A stretch of 64,000 bases of DNA from JACVRW01 sp963821275. GTDB taxonomy: Bacteria > Actinomycetota > Thermoleophilia > Solirubrobacterales > Thermoleophilaceae. This document shows positions 1-8,288 of this stretch, piece after piece; the stretch's first letter is position 1; the number at the start of each line of letters is the position of its first letter. The DNA lies in assembly GCA_963821275.1 (NCBI GenBank), contig CAWGDF010000011.1:558001-622000 (forward strand), written 5' to 3'. The notes under the pieces are model-generated. The model ran no database searches. It was not told the origin of the DNA and saw nothing but the letters and a program-made list of their open reading frames with translations. The position numbers were made by a program, and so were the translations under genes.

Positions 1-1398
1 GCCGTGGCGTGACCCCAGGCCCGAGTCCTTCCAGCCTCCCATCGGCAGCTCGAGCGCAACGTAGTTGACCTGCGCGTCGTTCACGCAGCAGACCCCCGCC
101 TCGATGCGGCGGGCCAGGCGCTCGCCCTTGGCCGGGTCCTTCGTCCAGACCGAAGCCTGCAGGCCGTAGCGGGAGTCGTTGGCCAGCCGCACCGCCTCGT
201 CCGCGTCGCGCACCTTCATGACCGGAAGCGTCGGACCGAAGGTCTCCTCGGTCATGCACTCCATGCTGTGGTCGACGTCCACCAGCAGGGTGGGCTCGTA
301 GAAGTCACCCGGGCCGTCGCCCCGGTGACCTCCCACGAGCACCCGGGCGCCCTTGGCCACCGCATCCCGCACGTGCCCGTCGATCAGGTCCACCTGGGGC
401 GGCGAGGTGATCGCGCCGACGTCCACCTCGCCCGGACCACCGGGAACGCCGGTGCGCAGCCCGCGCATCTTCTCCTCCACCTTGGCCACGAACTCGTCGT
501 AGACGGGCTCCTCGACGTAGACCCGCTCGACCGAGATGCAGGTCTGGCCGCTGTTCTGCATCGAGTAGTGGACCGCCGCGTTCGCGGCTCGCTCCGTGTT
601 GGCGTCGGCCAGCACGAGCATCGGGTCCTTCCCGCCCAGCTCGAGGCCCACCGGGGTGAGCGTCCGGGCCGCACGCTCCATCACCTTCTTGCCGACCTCG
701 GTCGAGCCGGTGAACATCACGTAGTCGACGTGATCGATCAGCTCGGCCCCCACGCCGCCGGAGCCCGGCGCCACGATGAACACGTCCTCGGGAAGGCCGC
801 ATTCGCGCAGGCCCTCGGCCATCAGCAATGACGTGAGCGGCGTGAGGCTGGCCGGCTTCAGCACGCAGGCGTTGCCCGCGGCCAGCGCGGGGATGCAGTC
901 GCCGAAGGAGTTGTTCAGCGGGTAGTTCCAGGGGCCGATCACCGCGACGACGCCGACCGGCGCGTAGCGGAGCACGAGCTTGCGCCCCAGCACCGAGGGT
1001 GCCGAGGAGCGGAGCTTCTCGTCGGCCAGGAACTTCGGCGCCTGCTTGGCCCAGAAGCCGAACGCGCTCGCGGCGTAGCCCACCTCGGCCAGCGCCGCGT
1101 CCTCGTAGGCCTTGCCGGTCTCGGAGACGATGGTGCGGGCGATCCGCTCGGCGTTGTCGAGCGTCCACCTCTGGGCTCGCTTGAGGACGCGCGCTCGGCC
1201 CTCGAAGCCCAGCGCCTCCCAGCCCGGCTGGGCGGCGCGCGCCCGCGCGACGACAGCTTCCACGTCGGCTACCGAGAGGGCGGGCACGCTCGCCACCACC
1301 TCTCCGGTGGCCGGGTTCGTGACCTCGATGGCCTCCGCGGGCTGGCCGCTCGCGGCCGCCTCGCCGGAAGCCTGCTGGGTGGTCGTGGTCTCCGGCAC
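1..1398 (-). CDS. Aldehyde dehydrogenase family protein (3' end outside window)
   Basis: NAD(P)-dependent oxidation of an aldehyde to a carboxylate. The 466 visible codons begin at GTG 1398 behind a strong AAAGGAGGAG ribosome site. The fold is diagnostic: GPWNYPLN near residue 155, ELGGK with general-base Glu253, and the nucleophile Cys287 in NSGQTCIS. The C-terminal oligomerisation part is largely present up to the window edge, with no stop reached. It follows the flavin monooxygenase gene on the same strand after a 32-nt gap, so the two probably form one transcript in which the monooxygenase product could be oxidised further. The substrate cannot be told from sequence; the broad succinate-semialdehyde/benzaldehyde-type branch is possible. 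Confidence 0.9.
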   Translation of the reverse strand, partial: MPETTTTQQASGEAAASGQPAEAIEVTNPATGEVVASVPALSVADVEAVVARARAAQPGWEALGFEGRARVLKRAQRWTLDNAERIARTIVSETGKAYEDAALAEVGYAASAFGFWAKQAPKFLADEKLRSSAPSVLGRKLVLRYAPVGVVAVIGPWNYPLNNSFGDCIPALAAGNACVLKPASLTPLTSLLMAEGLRECGLPEDVFIVAPGSGGVGAELIDHVDYVMFTGSTEVGKKVMERAARTLTPVGLELGGKDPMLVLADANTERAANAAVHYSMQNSGQTCISVERVYVEEPVYDEFVAKVEEKMRGLRTGVPGGPGEVDVGAITSPPQVDLIDGHVRDAVAKGARVLVGGHRGDGPGDFYEPTLLVDVDHSMECMTEETFGPTLPVMKVRDADEAVRLANDSRYGLQASVWTKDPAKGERLARRIEAGVCCVNDAQVNYVALELPMGGWKDSGLGSRHG

Positions 1399-1430
1399 GT
1401 CGCTCCTCCTTTAGTCGCTCCGTCGGTGCA

Positions 1431-2774
1431 TCAAGCGGCGGCCAGCTCGCGGCTGCGCCTGGGCAGCGCCCGGGACACGCCCTGGGTGCGCTTGCGCTCG
1501 CGCCGCAGCAGGCGCATGTAGGGGTGGAAATCCACCTGGATGGTGTGCCGGGTGGAGGCCACGTAGCGCTTGCGCATCGCCTGCTGCTCGCGCTCGATCT
1601 CCTGGGTCATGGCCTCCGCATCCGGCAGGGCGGCCCTGCCCTCCAGCAGGTCGGCCACCCACTCGGACTGCAGCTCGGCGATCGGCATGATCGCCCCGAG
1701 CGGCTGCACGAGCCCGATGAAGTAGAGGCCCGGCCGGTCCGGATGGACCACCCGCCGGTACAGCGCCACCTGGTTCCCGCGAGTCTCGATCACGTCGGCG
1801 GCCAGGAAGGGGAACGTGATCCTGTAGCCGGTGCACCACACGATCGTGTCGATGTGGACGCTCGTCCCGTCCACGAAGACGACCTGGCTGCCGTCGATCC
1901 GCTGGATGTTCGGCTTGATCCGGATGCGGCCGTGCCCGATGCGCGGCAGCAGGTCCGAGGAGACCGTGGGGTGGGCCTCGCCGAGCTTGTGGTCGGGCGT
2001 GGGCAGGCCGTAGTTCTCCATCTTCCCCTGCGCCTGGCTCAGGGCGAGGCTGATCATGGCCCGGCTGGCCCAGAAGGGCAGCCGGGCCACGACCCCTCTC
2101 GACAGCTCGTCGGTGGGGCGGCCCTGCAGGTACTTGGGGATCACATGAGCGCCGCGCCGCATCGCGAGGTAGGTCATGGCCGAATGGCGCGAGGTCTCGA
2201 CCGCGATGTCGGTGGCGGAGTTCCCGATTCCCAGCACCAGCACGTTGGTCCCCTGAAAGCGCTCGTCCGGCTCGCGGTACCAGTGCGAGTGCAGCTGCTC
2301 GCCCTCGAAGCTGTCCTGGCCGGGGAACGGCGGCTCGGGGTACTTCGGGTTCCAATGGTGGCCGTTGGCCACCAGCACGGCCTCATAGGTGGTCAGGCTG
2401 CCGTCGTCGAGGGTCACCTGCCAACGGCCGTCGGTCGTCGGCACGACCTCCGTGACCGCCGTGTTGAAGCGGATCCGGTCCCGGAAGCCGAAGTGGTCCA
2501 CGTAGTCGTCGAAGTAGCGCGCGATCTGGGCGTGGTGGGGATAGTCGGGGTAGTCCGGCGGCATCGGGTATGTCGCGTACTCCATCATCCGCCGGGAGGT
2601 GTTGATGAACAGCGAGCGGTAGGCCGAGGACATGCCGTTGTCGTTGTCGTAGCGCCAGTTGCCGCCGACGCTCGAGCCCTTCTCGAAGCAGTCGAAGGCG
2701 ATACCTCGCGCCTTCAGCACCTGGCAGGCGGCGATTCCGGACGACCCGGCGCCGATGATGCACACGGCCCCCAT
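1431..2774 (-). CDS. FAD/NADPH-dependent flavin-containing monooxygenase (FMO/Baeyer-Villiger type)
   Basis: A 447-residue group B flavoprotein monooxygenase. It has an N-terminal FAD Rossmann motif GAGSSG (residues 8-13), a second NADPH-binding motif GIGNSA (about 182-187), and between them the FMO fingerprint F-x-G-x3-H-x3-Y at residues 156-166 (FEGEQLHSHWY). The family inserts one oxygen into heteroatoms or ketones; the substrate here is unknown. The start at 2774 is supported by a TACGCT hexamer 9 nt upstream and no ribosome site, so the message may be leaderless. The aldehyde dehydrogenase gene lies immediately downstream. The basic C-terminal tail (last about 25 residues) is not a conserved part of the family. 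Confidence 0.9.
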   Translation of the reverse strand: MGAVCIIGAGSSGIAACQVLKARGIAFDCFEKGSSVGGNWRYDNDNGMSSAYRSLFINTSRRMMEYATYPMPPDYPDYPHHAQIARYFDDYVDHFGFRDRIRFNTAVTEVVPTTDGRWQVTLDDGSLTTYEAVLVANGHHWNPKYPEPPFPGQDSFEGEQLHSHWYREPDERFQGTNVLVLGIGNSATDIAVETSRHSAMTYLAMRRGAHVIPKYLQGRPTDELSRGVVARLPFWASRAMISLALSQAQGKMENYGLPTPDHKLGEAHPTVSSDLLPRIGHGRIRIKPNIQRIDGSQVVFVDGTSVHIDTIVWCTGYRITFPFLAADVIETRGNQVALYRRVVHPDRPGLYFIGLVQPLGAIMPIAELQSEWVADLLEGRAALPDAEAMTQEIEREQQAMRKRYVASTRHTIQVDFHPYMRLLRRERKRTQGVSRALPRRSRELAAA

Positions 2775-2783
2775 GGCCGCGCG

Positions 2784-2817
2784 AGCGTACCAGTTGGCCG
2801 GCCAGCCAATGTAGGCT
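2784..2817. promoter_or_regulatory. Divergent promoter hexamers between the monooxygenase and hydrolase genes
   Basis: On the minus strand TACGCT (2789-2784) precedes the monooxygenase ATG by 9 nt. On the plus strand TAGGCT (2812-2817) precedes the hydrolase ATG by 10 nt. Neither start has a Shine-Dalgarno sequence. The spacing fits -10 boxes of leaderless transcripts; no clear -35 is visible. Confidence 0.45.
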
Positions 2818-2827
2818 TGCCCGCACC

Positions 2828-3637
2828 ATGTCGACGCTCGAAGTCAACGGACAGACGCTCTACTTCGAGGAGCACGGAGAGGGCGAGCCGCTCCTGTGCG
2901 TGATGGGGCTGGCCGCGGACACGCTCTCCTGGGCGCTGCAGGTGCCGGCCTTCTCCGCCCGCCACCGCACCGTCATCTTCGACAACCGCGACGCCGGCCG
3001 CTCGTCGATGGCCGACGGCGCGTACGAGATCACGGACATGGCAGCGGACGCGCTCGCGCTGGCCGACGCGCTCGAGCTGGAGTCGTTTCACCTCCTCGGG
3101 GTCTCGATGGGCGGCGCCATCGCCCAGGAGATGGCGCTGGCGGCGCCGGACCGGATGCGCACGCTCACCCTGGCCATGACCTTCGCCGCGGGCGGCGCCT
3201 GGGCCCGCACGCTGAGCCGGGTGTGGGGCTCGCGGGTGCGGAAACTCTCGCGCGAGGAGCGCGTGGACGAGCTCATGCTCCTCACCCTGTCCGAGGAGTT
3301 CTTCGAGAACGCGGAGGCCGTCGCCTGGCTGCGCGGGCTGATACTGGAGAACCCGCACCCCCAGCCGCCGGAGGCGTTCGCCCGCCAGCTCGAGGCCTCG
3401 TCACGCCACGACAGCCGCGACCGGCTCGGATCCCTGTCGCTGCCCGTGCACGTGATCGCGGCGGAGCGCGACATCCTCGTGCCGGTGTGGAAGTCGCGCG
3501 AGATCGCCGCGCTGATCGGTGGAGCCGAGCTGACCGTCATCGAGCGCTCGCCGCACGGCGCCAACGTGGAGCGCGCCGAGGACTTCAACCGCGCGGTTCT
3601 GGACTTCATCGCGGCCCAGGCCGCCGCGCGGGTCTAG
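2828..3637 (+). CDS. Alpha/beta-fold hydrolase
   Basis: A 269-residue cytoplasmic alpha/beta hydrolase. The nucleophile elbow is GVSMGG with Ser93; the likely acid is Asp215 in AERDILVP and the base His243 in SPHGANVE, all in the expected order and spacing. A cap-like helical insert lies between about residues 125 and 190. There is no signal peptide. It resembles the esterase/3-oxoadipate enol-lactonase-like branch, but a substrate cannot be assigned. It is transcribed away from the monooxygenase and ends 5 nt from the convergent STAS gene, so it is a single-gene unit. Confidence 0.85.
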   Translation: MSTLEVNGQTLYFEEHGEGEPLLCVMGLAADTLSWALQVPAFSARHRTVIFDNRDAGRSSMADGAYEITDMAADALALADALELESFHLLGVSMGGAIAQEMALAAPDRMRTLTLAMTFAAGGAWARTLSRVWGSRVRKLSREERVDELMLLTLSEEFFENAEAVAWLRGLILENPHPQPPEAFARQLEASSRHDSRDRLGSLSLPVHVIAAERDILVPVWKSREIAALIGGAELTVIERSPHGANVERAEDFNRAVLDFIAAQAAARV

Positions 3638-3641
3638 GTCA

Positions 3642-3995
3642 CTAGGACAGCTCCGCTACCGCCGTGTCCAGATCCGAGTCGAGCGGCGCCGCCCTGGTGA
3701 ACTCGACGATCTCCAGCACGCGGGCTACCGGCTCCCCGGCCGGAGCGACCACGCGCAGCTCCTGACGGCGGCTGCCCAGCCGGCGGACCAGGCCGAACAG
3801 CATCGCGATGCCGCTCGAGTCGATGAACTCGAGCTCGCTGAAGTCCACCACCAGCCCGCGCGCCGACGTGGGCACGGCCGCAGCGATGCGCTCGCCGGTG
3901 CCTGCCGCGCCGGCGATGTCCAGCTCGCCGGTCACCCGGGCCACCACCACGTTCTGTCGCTGTTCGATGTCCAGGCCCACCAGGCCGTTTTTCAC
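3642..3995 (-). CDS. STAS-domain anti-sigma factor antagonist
   Basis: A 117-residue single STAS domain of the SpoIIAA/RsbV class. The phosphoacceptor region reads FIDSSGIAM, with Ser61 aligning to the serine phosphorylated by anti-sigma kinases. The start is GTG 3995, preceded by GGAGGT and overlapping the upstream stop codon as GTGA. The upstream partner encodes both a PP2C phosphatase domain and an RsbW-like ATPase domain, so by family knowledge this protein is probably dephosphorylated by one and phosphorylated by the other in a partner-switching module. No sigma factor gene is next to it. Confidence 0.9.
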   Translation of the reverse strand: MKNGLVGLDIEQRQNVVVARVTGELDIAGAAGTGERIAAAVPTSARGLVVDFSELEFIDSSGIAMLFGLVRRLGSRRQELRVVAPAGEPVARVLEIVEFTRAAPLDSDLDTAVAELS

Positions 3996-6544
3996 TCGGG
4001 ACCTCCATGTCCCCCGGGCTCACCGAGCACACGCCGCAAGCGAACGGTGGTGCCTTCCGGCCGGGGCTCCACGTCAACCGTATCCATCAACGCCCGAATG
4101 AGCGAGAGGCCCCTGCCCTGATCGCCCTCGCGGGGGTCGCGCCAGGCGCCGAAGTCGCGCACGGCGATCTCCACCTCCCGGCCCTCGCATCGCCCGCTCA
4201 CCTCGAATGGGAGGCCCCCGGCCGAGCCGGCGTGCTCGATGGCGTTGGTGGCCGCCTCGCCGCACGCGGTCGTGATCTCGGCGATCTCCTGGTCGCTGGC
4301 CCCCAGGTGGGTGAGCCAGCGGCGCAGGAGCGCGCGCATGGAGGACAGCGTCTCGGGCGCGACCGGGAGCTCCACCTTGAAGCTGTCGGCCATGGGGATG
4401 TTGTGAAGGGCCAAAAGGGCCACGTCGTCGGGGGTGCCGCCGGCGGGCACCAGCCGCGCCAGGAGGTGGTCGCAGAGCCGCTCCGGGTCCGCGGGCGCAT
4501 CACCCACCAGGGAGGCGAGCTCCGCCATCCCGTCGCCGATGTGCTCCCCGGGCCGCTCCACCAGCCCGTCGGTGTAGAGCAGGACCGTTCCCCCGGGGCG
4601 AAGCTCCGTCGAATGCTCCTCGTAGCTGGGGAAGGGGAGCACCCCGAGGGGGACGGATGCCCCACCCTCCAGGAACTGCGTCCCCCCGTTCCCGCCCAGC
4701 ATCAGCGGCGGGGGGTGGCCGGCGTTGACCCAGCGGGCAACGCTCTGGGTGGGGTCGACGACCAGGTACAGGAGGGTCGCCATCTGGCTGTCCTCCGACT
4801 CGGCCCACACGAGGCGGTTCAGCTGGTCCACGACCTTGGCGGGCTCGTGGCCCTCGAGCGCATAGGCCCGCAGCGCGTTGCGGAGCCGGCCCACCATCGA
4901 GGCCGCCGCCAGGCCTTTGCCCGCCACGTCGCCCATCACGAGGCCCGCGCCACCGCCCGGGATCGGGATCACGTCGTACCAGTCGCCGCCCACCTCCGCC
5001 TCTGCAGCGGCGGGGCGGTAGCGCGCGGCCACCCCAAGCCCCGGGAGCTTCGGCAGGCTGGCGGGCAAGAGGCTCCGCTGGAGCATCTCGGCGATGTGGT
5101 GCTCGCGCTCGTACACGCGCGCGTGCGCGATGGCCAGGGCTACGCGGTCGGCGGCCAGGCGCAGCAGGCTCATGTCGTCGTCGGTGAAGCGGCGAGGCGG
5201 GGAGGCGCACACCACCAGTACCCCGATGACCGCGTGGTCGGCCAGCAGCGGAACGCCGATCAGCGAGTCGATGTCGAGCTCCCGCATGCTCGGGTCGCGG
5301 AGGTCAGACGGGTCGGGGTGGCGAACCAGCAGCGCGTCCCGGGTGGCGGCCACCCGCCCGGCGAGGCCGTCACCGAAGGGAAACGAGCCGACCTCCTCGG
5401 GATCGGTGCCGAGCGACGAGGCGCCCAGGCGGAGCTCCTCGAGGCTTTCCGGGTCGGCCAGGAAGATCGTGGCCGCATCGGCTCCCAGGACGCCGCGTAC
5501 CCGCGTGACGAGGTCGGCGGCGATGTCGTCGAGGGTCCGGTGGGCCAGGGCGGCGTCCACGAGCAGCTGCATGCCGCTCACGATCTCCGCCACCCGCTCC
5601 GCCTCCGCGCGTGCCGCCTGGGCGCGGACCAGCTCCTCCCGCTCTTGCTGTCGTCGCCGCCGCTCCGTCACGTCGTGAAGGAAGCCGGAGATCAGCACCT
5701 CGTCGCCCACCACCACCTTCGCCACGGTGGCCTCCCCCGGGAAGCGGCTGCCGTCGCGGCGCTGGTACTCGGCGTCGAAGAGCTCGGTGTTCACGGCGCC
5801 CTCCGCTCCGATCATCGCCTGGCGCCGGCGATCGGTCCGCTCGCGGAACTCGGGCGGCACGATCAGGCTGCGCATCGGCTTGCCTATGGCCTCCGCGGCG
5901 CCCCAGCCGAACATCCGCTCCGCGGCGACGTTCCAGGCCACGATGATGCCGTCGCGATCGATCGTGACGAACGCGTCCGGCGAGGTGTCGAGTACGAGCC
6001 GCGTGCGAGCCTCGCTCTCACGCAGCTCGCGCTGCCGCTCCTCGCGGGTCTGCTCCTCGAGCGACATCCGGGCGAGAAGCCGGGAGATCAGCAGGCCGAT
6101 CAGGGCCGGCGTGCCCACCGCCAGCAGCCAGCTGACCAGCGGGCTCATCGCGTCCTGGACTTCGAGCAGCACCGCGTAGCAGACCCCGAGCACGGCGAGG
6201 TGCGCAAGCGCGAGCCGCAGCGGGAAGAAGTAGAAGGCGTACAGCGCGGTCCAGGAGTAGAAGAGCGGGTACAGGGCGCTCCTGCCCACGTAGTAGTTCG
6301 CCAGCGTGATGATGAGCGTCCCAGCGACGACGGCCAGATGGATCTGCCACTCCCGGATGCGCGGCGCCGTCACGAACAGCAGGGCGGCGGCGCCGACCGC
6401 GACCCCGGCCAGCGCGATCAGCTGGGTGTCGCGCACGGCTTCGGCGTGCGGAAGCGCCAGGGTGAGCAGCCCTAGCGCTGCACCGGCCGCGTACAGATAC
6501 GCGAGGGAGCGCGCCTTGACGCGGAGATCGAAGAGCTCCGGCAT
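3992..6544 (-). CDS. Membrane sensor with PAS, GAF, PP2C (SpoIIE) phosphatase and HATPase anti-sigma domains
   Basis: An 850-residue partner-switching regulator. The N-terminus (to about 165) has five or six hydrophobic segments. It is followed by a PAS domain (about 185-297), GAF domain (about 325-475) and PP2C/SpoIIE phosphatase (about 505-715) with metal-binding motifs GGDWYD, GDVAGKG and GTPDDV. A C-terminal RsbW-like HATPase_c (about 730-840) has N-box CGEAATNAIEH and G-box DQGRGL. I chose ATG 6544, which has AAGGTG 6 nt upstream, over the in-frame GTG 6553. It overlaps the STAS gene by 4 nt. It probably senses an extracytoplasmic or redox cue and sets sigma factor availability. Carrying both the phosphatase and the putative kinase in one chain is notable. 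Confidence 0.92.
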   Translation of the reverse strand: MPELFDLRVKARSLAYLYAAGAALGLLTLALPHAEAVRDTQLIALAGVAVGAAALLFVTAPRIREWQIHLAVVAGTLIITLANYYVGRSALYPLFYSWTALYAFYFFPLRLALAHLAVLGVCYAVLLEVQDAMSPLVSWLLAVGTPALIGLLISRLLARMSLEEQTREERQRELRESEARTRLVLDTSPDAFVTIDRDGIIVAWNVAAERMFGWGAAEAIGKPMRSLIVPPEFRERTDRRRQAMIGAEGAVNTELFDAEYQRRDGSRFPGEATVAKVVVGDEVLISGFLHDVTERRRRQQEREELVRAQAARAEAERVAEIVSGMQLLVDAALAHRTLDDIAADLVTRVRGVLGADAATIFLADPESLEELRLGASSLGTDPEEVGSFPFGDGLAGRVAATRDALLVRHPDPSDLRDPSMRELDIDSLIGVPLLADHAVIGVLVVCASPPRRFTDDDMSLLRLAADRVALAIAHARVYEREHHIAEMLQRSLLPASLPKLPGLGVAARYRPAAAEAEVGGDWYDVIPIPGGGAGLVMGDVAGKGLAAASMVGRLRNALRAYALEGHEPAKVVDQLNRLVWAESEDSQMATLLYLVVDPTQSVARWVNAGHPPPLMLGGNGGTQFLEGGASVPLGVLPFPSYEEHSTELRPGGTVLLYTDGLVERPGEHIGDGMAELASLVGDAPADPERLCDHLLARLVPAGGTPDDVALLALHNIPMADSFKVELPVAPETLSSMRALLRRWLTHLGASDQEIAEITTACGEAATNAIEHAGSAGGLPFEVSGRCEGREVEIAVRDFGAWRDPREGDQGRGLSLIRALMDTVDVEPRPEGTTVRLRRVLGEPGGHGGPE

Positions 6545-6662
6545 CCTCCTCACCTTGCGGAAAGACTACGGGCGCGCGCGGCGAGTCGGGCGGCCGCGCC
6601 CATCGGCCCCGGGCTGTAGGTGACATGGGGTGAGCGCCCCACTGTCCCCGGCCCTCGGCGTG

Positions 6663-6965
6663 CTATAGGTCCAACCCGCCTCCGCGAGCGGCCAGGCGAG
6701 CCAGCGCCTCGTGGCACTCCGCCACCCGGCGCTTGACCGAGTCCTCGTCGGAGCGCGCGTGCACCAGGTCCCAGGTCTTGTCGGCGACGTCGCGGGCGGT
6801 CTGCGGCGTCGCCTGGGCGCAGAGCAGATCGACGAGCTTCAGCTCGAAGGTCTGAATCTGCTCGGCCGGATCGCCGGCGGGCATGCGCGGCAGGGGCTCG
6901 TCCGTGGCCTCGCGCCACATCTGCGTGGCCATGACGAGGCGGTTGCGGAGCTCCATCTGGTCCAC
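6663..6965 (-). CDS. Hypothetical small soluble protein
   Basis: A 100-residue protein I do not recognise. It is predicted soluble and mostly helical, with no signal peptide or membrane segment. A central segment contains Cys69 in LLCAQATPQ. The start is GTG 6965 without a clear ribosome site; a TAGCCT hexamer lies 11 nt upstream. It lies between the M23 peptidase gene (same strand, 14 nt upstream) and the SpoIIE-type sensor (same strand, 118 nt downstream). It could be cotranscribed with the peptidase. The reading frame keeps strong third-position GC, which argues that it is coding. Confidence 0.6.
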   Translation of the reverse strand: MDQMELRNRLVMATQMWREATDEPLPRMPAGDPAEQIQTFELKLVDLLCAQATPQTARDVADKTWDLVHARSDEDSVKRRVAECHEALARLAARGGGLDL

Positions 6966-6979
6966 GAGGCCGGGCTAGG

Positions 6980-7579
6980 CTAGTCGACCTCCCCATCACG
7001 CGTCAGCCGGCGCAGCAGCGGCAGCGGATCGAGCGGGCGCCCGCCTGTCCCGCGTCCCCGGCGCATCTCCAGGTGTAGGTGATCGCCCCAGCAGGAGCCG
7101 GAGCAGCCCACCGCCCCGACCCGGCCCCCGGCCTGCAGGCGCTGGCCGGTTCGCAACGGCGAGGGGCGCAGCATGTGCAGGTAGAGGAAGGTCCGGTGAG
7201 CATCGGGGTCGTGAATCGCCACGTAGTTGCCGCGCCCGCCGTCGTCTCCCTTCTCGACCACCCTGCCGTCGGTGATCGACACCAGGTGGGTGCCGGCGTC
7301 GGCGAAGACGTCCTGTCCCTCGTGCGCTCGGCCGCCACGCCAGGCGCCGAAGCGCGCATCCGCCTCCCCGTACTCCACCGGCCCGCGCACGGGGAACACG
7401 GGCGGGGTCCGCAGGCGGCGGATGCGCGCGTGGGCGTCCGAGCGCGCTGCCGATTCGAGCGGCTCGCTGAGCGAAGCCGTGGCGATTCGGTCGCCCGGCT
7501 CGGCGGCCACCAGGGCGGCCGCGATCGCTGCGGTGCTGAGCGCGCCGAGCAACACGCCCCTCCGCCTGCGCCTCGACAC
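6980..7579 (-). CDS. M23-family metallopeptidase (LytM domain), secreted or membrane-anchored
   Basis: A 199-residue protein with an arginine-rich start and a hydrophobic segment (about 8-27), consistent with a signal peptide or anchor. It then carries an M23 domain. Zinc ligands are visible: His86 and Asp90 in HEGQD, and His169 of the HLH in GDHLHLEM. His135 in LYLHM and His167 are the usual active-site histidines. The family cleaves peptidoglycan cross-bridges or acts as an amidase activator. The start GTG 7579 has a TATCCT hexamer 7 nt upstream and no ribosome site. It diverges from the PhzF-like gene 25 nt away. Confidence 0.88.
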   Translation of the reverse strand: MSRRRRRGVLLGALSTAAIAAALVAAEPGDRIATASLSEPLESAARSDAHARIRRLRTPPVFPVRGPVEYGEADARFGAWRGGRAHEGQDVFADAGTHLVSITDGRVVEKGDDGGRGNYVAIHDPDAHRTFLYLHMLRPSPLRTGQRLQAGGRVGAVGCSGSCWGDHLHLEMRRGRGTGGRPLDPLPLLRRLTRDGEVD

Positions 7580-7586
7580 CGGCGGC

Positions 7587-7596
7587 AGGATAGCGT
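7587..7596. promoter_or_regulatory. Overlapping divergent -10 hexamers (M23 peptidase / PhzF-like)
   Basis: Minus-strand TATCCT (7592-7587) sits 7 nt before the peptidase GTG, and plus-strand TAGCGT (7591-7596) sits 8 nt before the PhzF-like GTG. They share the TA at 7591-7592. Only 25 nt separate the two start codons, so both messages are probably leaderless and compete for one site. Confidence 0.5.
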
Positions 7597-7604
7597 TGGC
7601 CGCG

Positions 7605-8288
7605 GTGGCGACCCTTCATCTGCTGCGTGTGTTCTGCGCCGGCGACGGCTCGGGCGGCAACCCGCTGGCCGTGTTCCTTGACGGCGCGGAGGTTCCGTCA
7701 CAGACCCGGCAGCAGGTGGCCGCCGACCTCGGGCTGAGCGAGACGGTCTTCGTCGACGACCCTGCTCGCGGCGAGCTCCGAATCTTCACGCCCACGGTGG
7801 AGCTCGACTTCGCCGGCCACCCCACCGTGGGGACCGCCTGGCTGCTCGCGCGCGAGCGCGGTCCGGTGGAGGCACTTCATCCGCCTGCGGGCGCAGTGCC
7901 CGTGCGCTACGAAGACGGGCAGTCCTTCGTCGCCGGCCGGCCGGAGTGGCCACCGCACTACCACTTCGAGCAGCTCTCCTCGCCCGAGGAGGTCATCGCC
8001 CTCGACGGTCCGCCGCCCGGGCACGATCTGGTGGGCGCCTGGGCCTGGGTCGACGAGGAGGCGGGCATCCTGCGCTCGCGGGTGTTTCCCGTGGCCATCG
8101 GCGTGGACGAGGACGAGGCCACCGGCGCGGCCGCCGTGCAGTTGTGCGGGCAGCTCGGACGGCCGATCGACATCCGTCAGGGCCGGGGCTCGCGGATCCT
8201 CGCGCGCCCGCGCGAGGACGGCGCCGTGGAGATCGGGGGGCGGTCGCTGCTGGACGAGGTGCGGGAATACGCGGTCAGAGCGCCCTGA
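7605..8288 (+). CDS. PhzF-family isomerase/epimerase
   Basis: A 227-residue protein of the diaminopimelate-epimerase-like PhzF fold. The conserved signatures are present: NPLAVF near the start, SETVFV with the family's catalytic Glu (residue 46), FTPTVELDFAGHPTVGTAW (about 61-79), and a C-terminal half with EDEATGAAAVQL. It is shorter than most PhzF proteins (about 260-300), mainly by compact loops, and both lobes remain. The start was set at GTG 7605 because the TAGCGT hexamer 8 nt before it fits a leaderless promoter; the reading frame is open far upstream but overlaps the peptidase gene there. The substrate is unknown. The 3' end overlaps the convergent P1 peptidase gene by 14 nt. Confidence 0.82.
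   Translation: MATLHLLRVFCAGDGSGGNPLAVFLDGAEVPSQTRQQVAADLGLSETVFVDDPARGELRIFTPTVELDFAGHPTVGTAWLLARERGPVEALHPPAGAVPVRYEDGQSFVAGRPEWPPHYHFEQLSSPEEVIALDGPPPGHDLVGAWAWVDEEAGILRSRVFPVAIGVDEDEATGAAAVQLCGQLGRPIDIRQGRGSRILARPREDGAVEIGGRSLLDEVREYAVRAP

Noticed and set aside
4007..6475. A plus-strand open frame of more than 800 codons opposite the SpoIIE-type sensor
   Set aside because: It is the antisense shadow of a GC-rich gene. It is His/Arg/Gly-rich, has no recognisable motif, and overlaps a gene with five clear domains.
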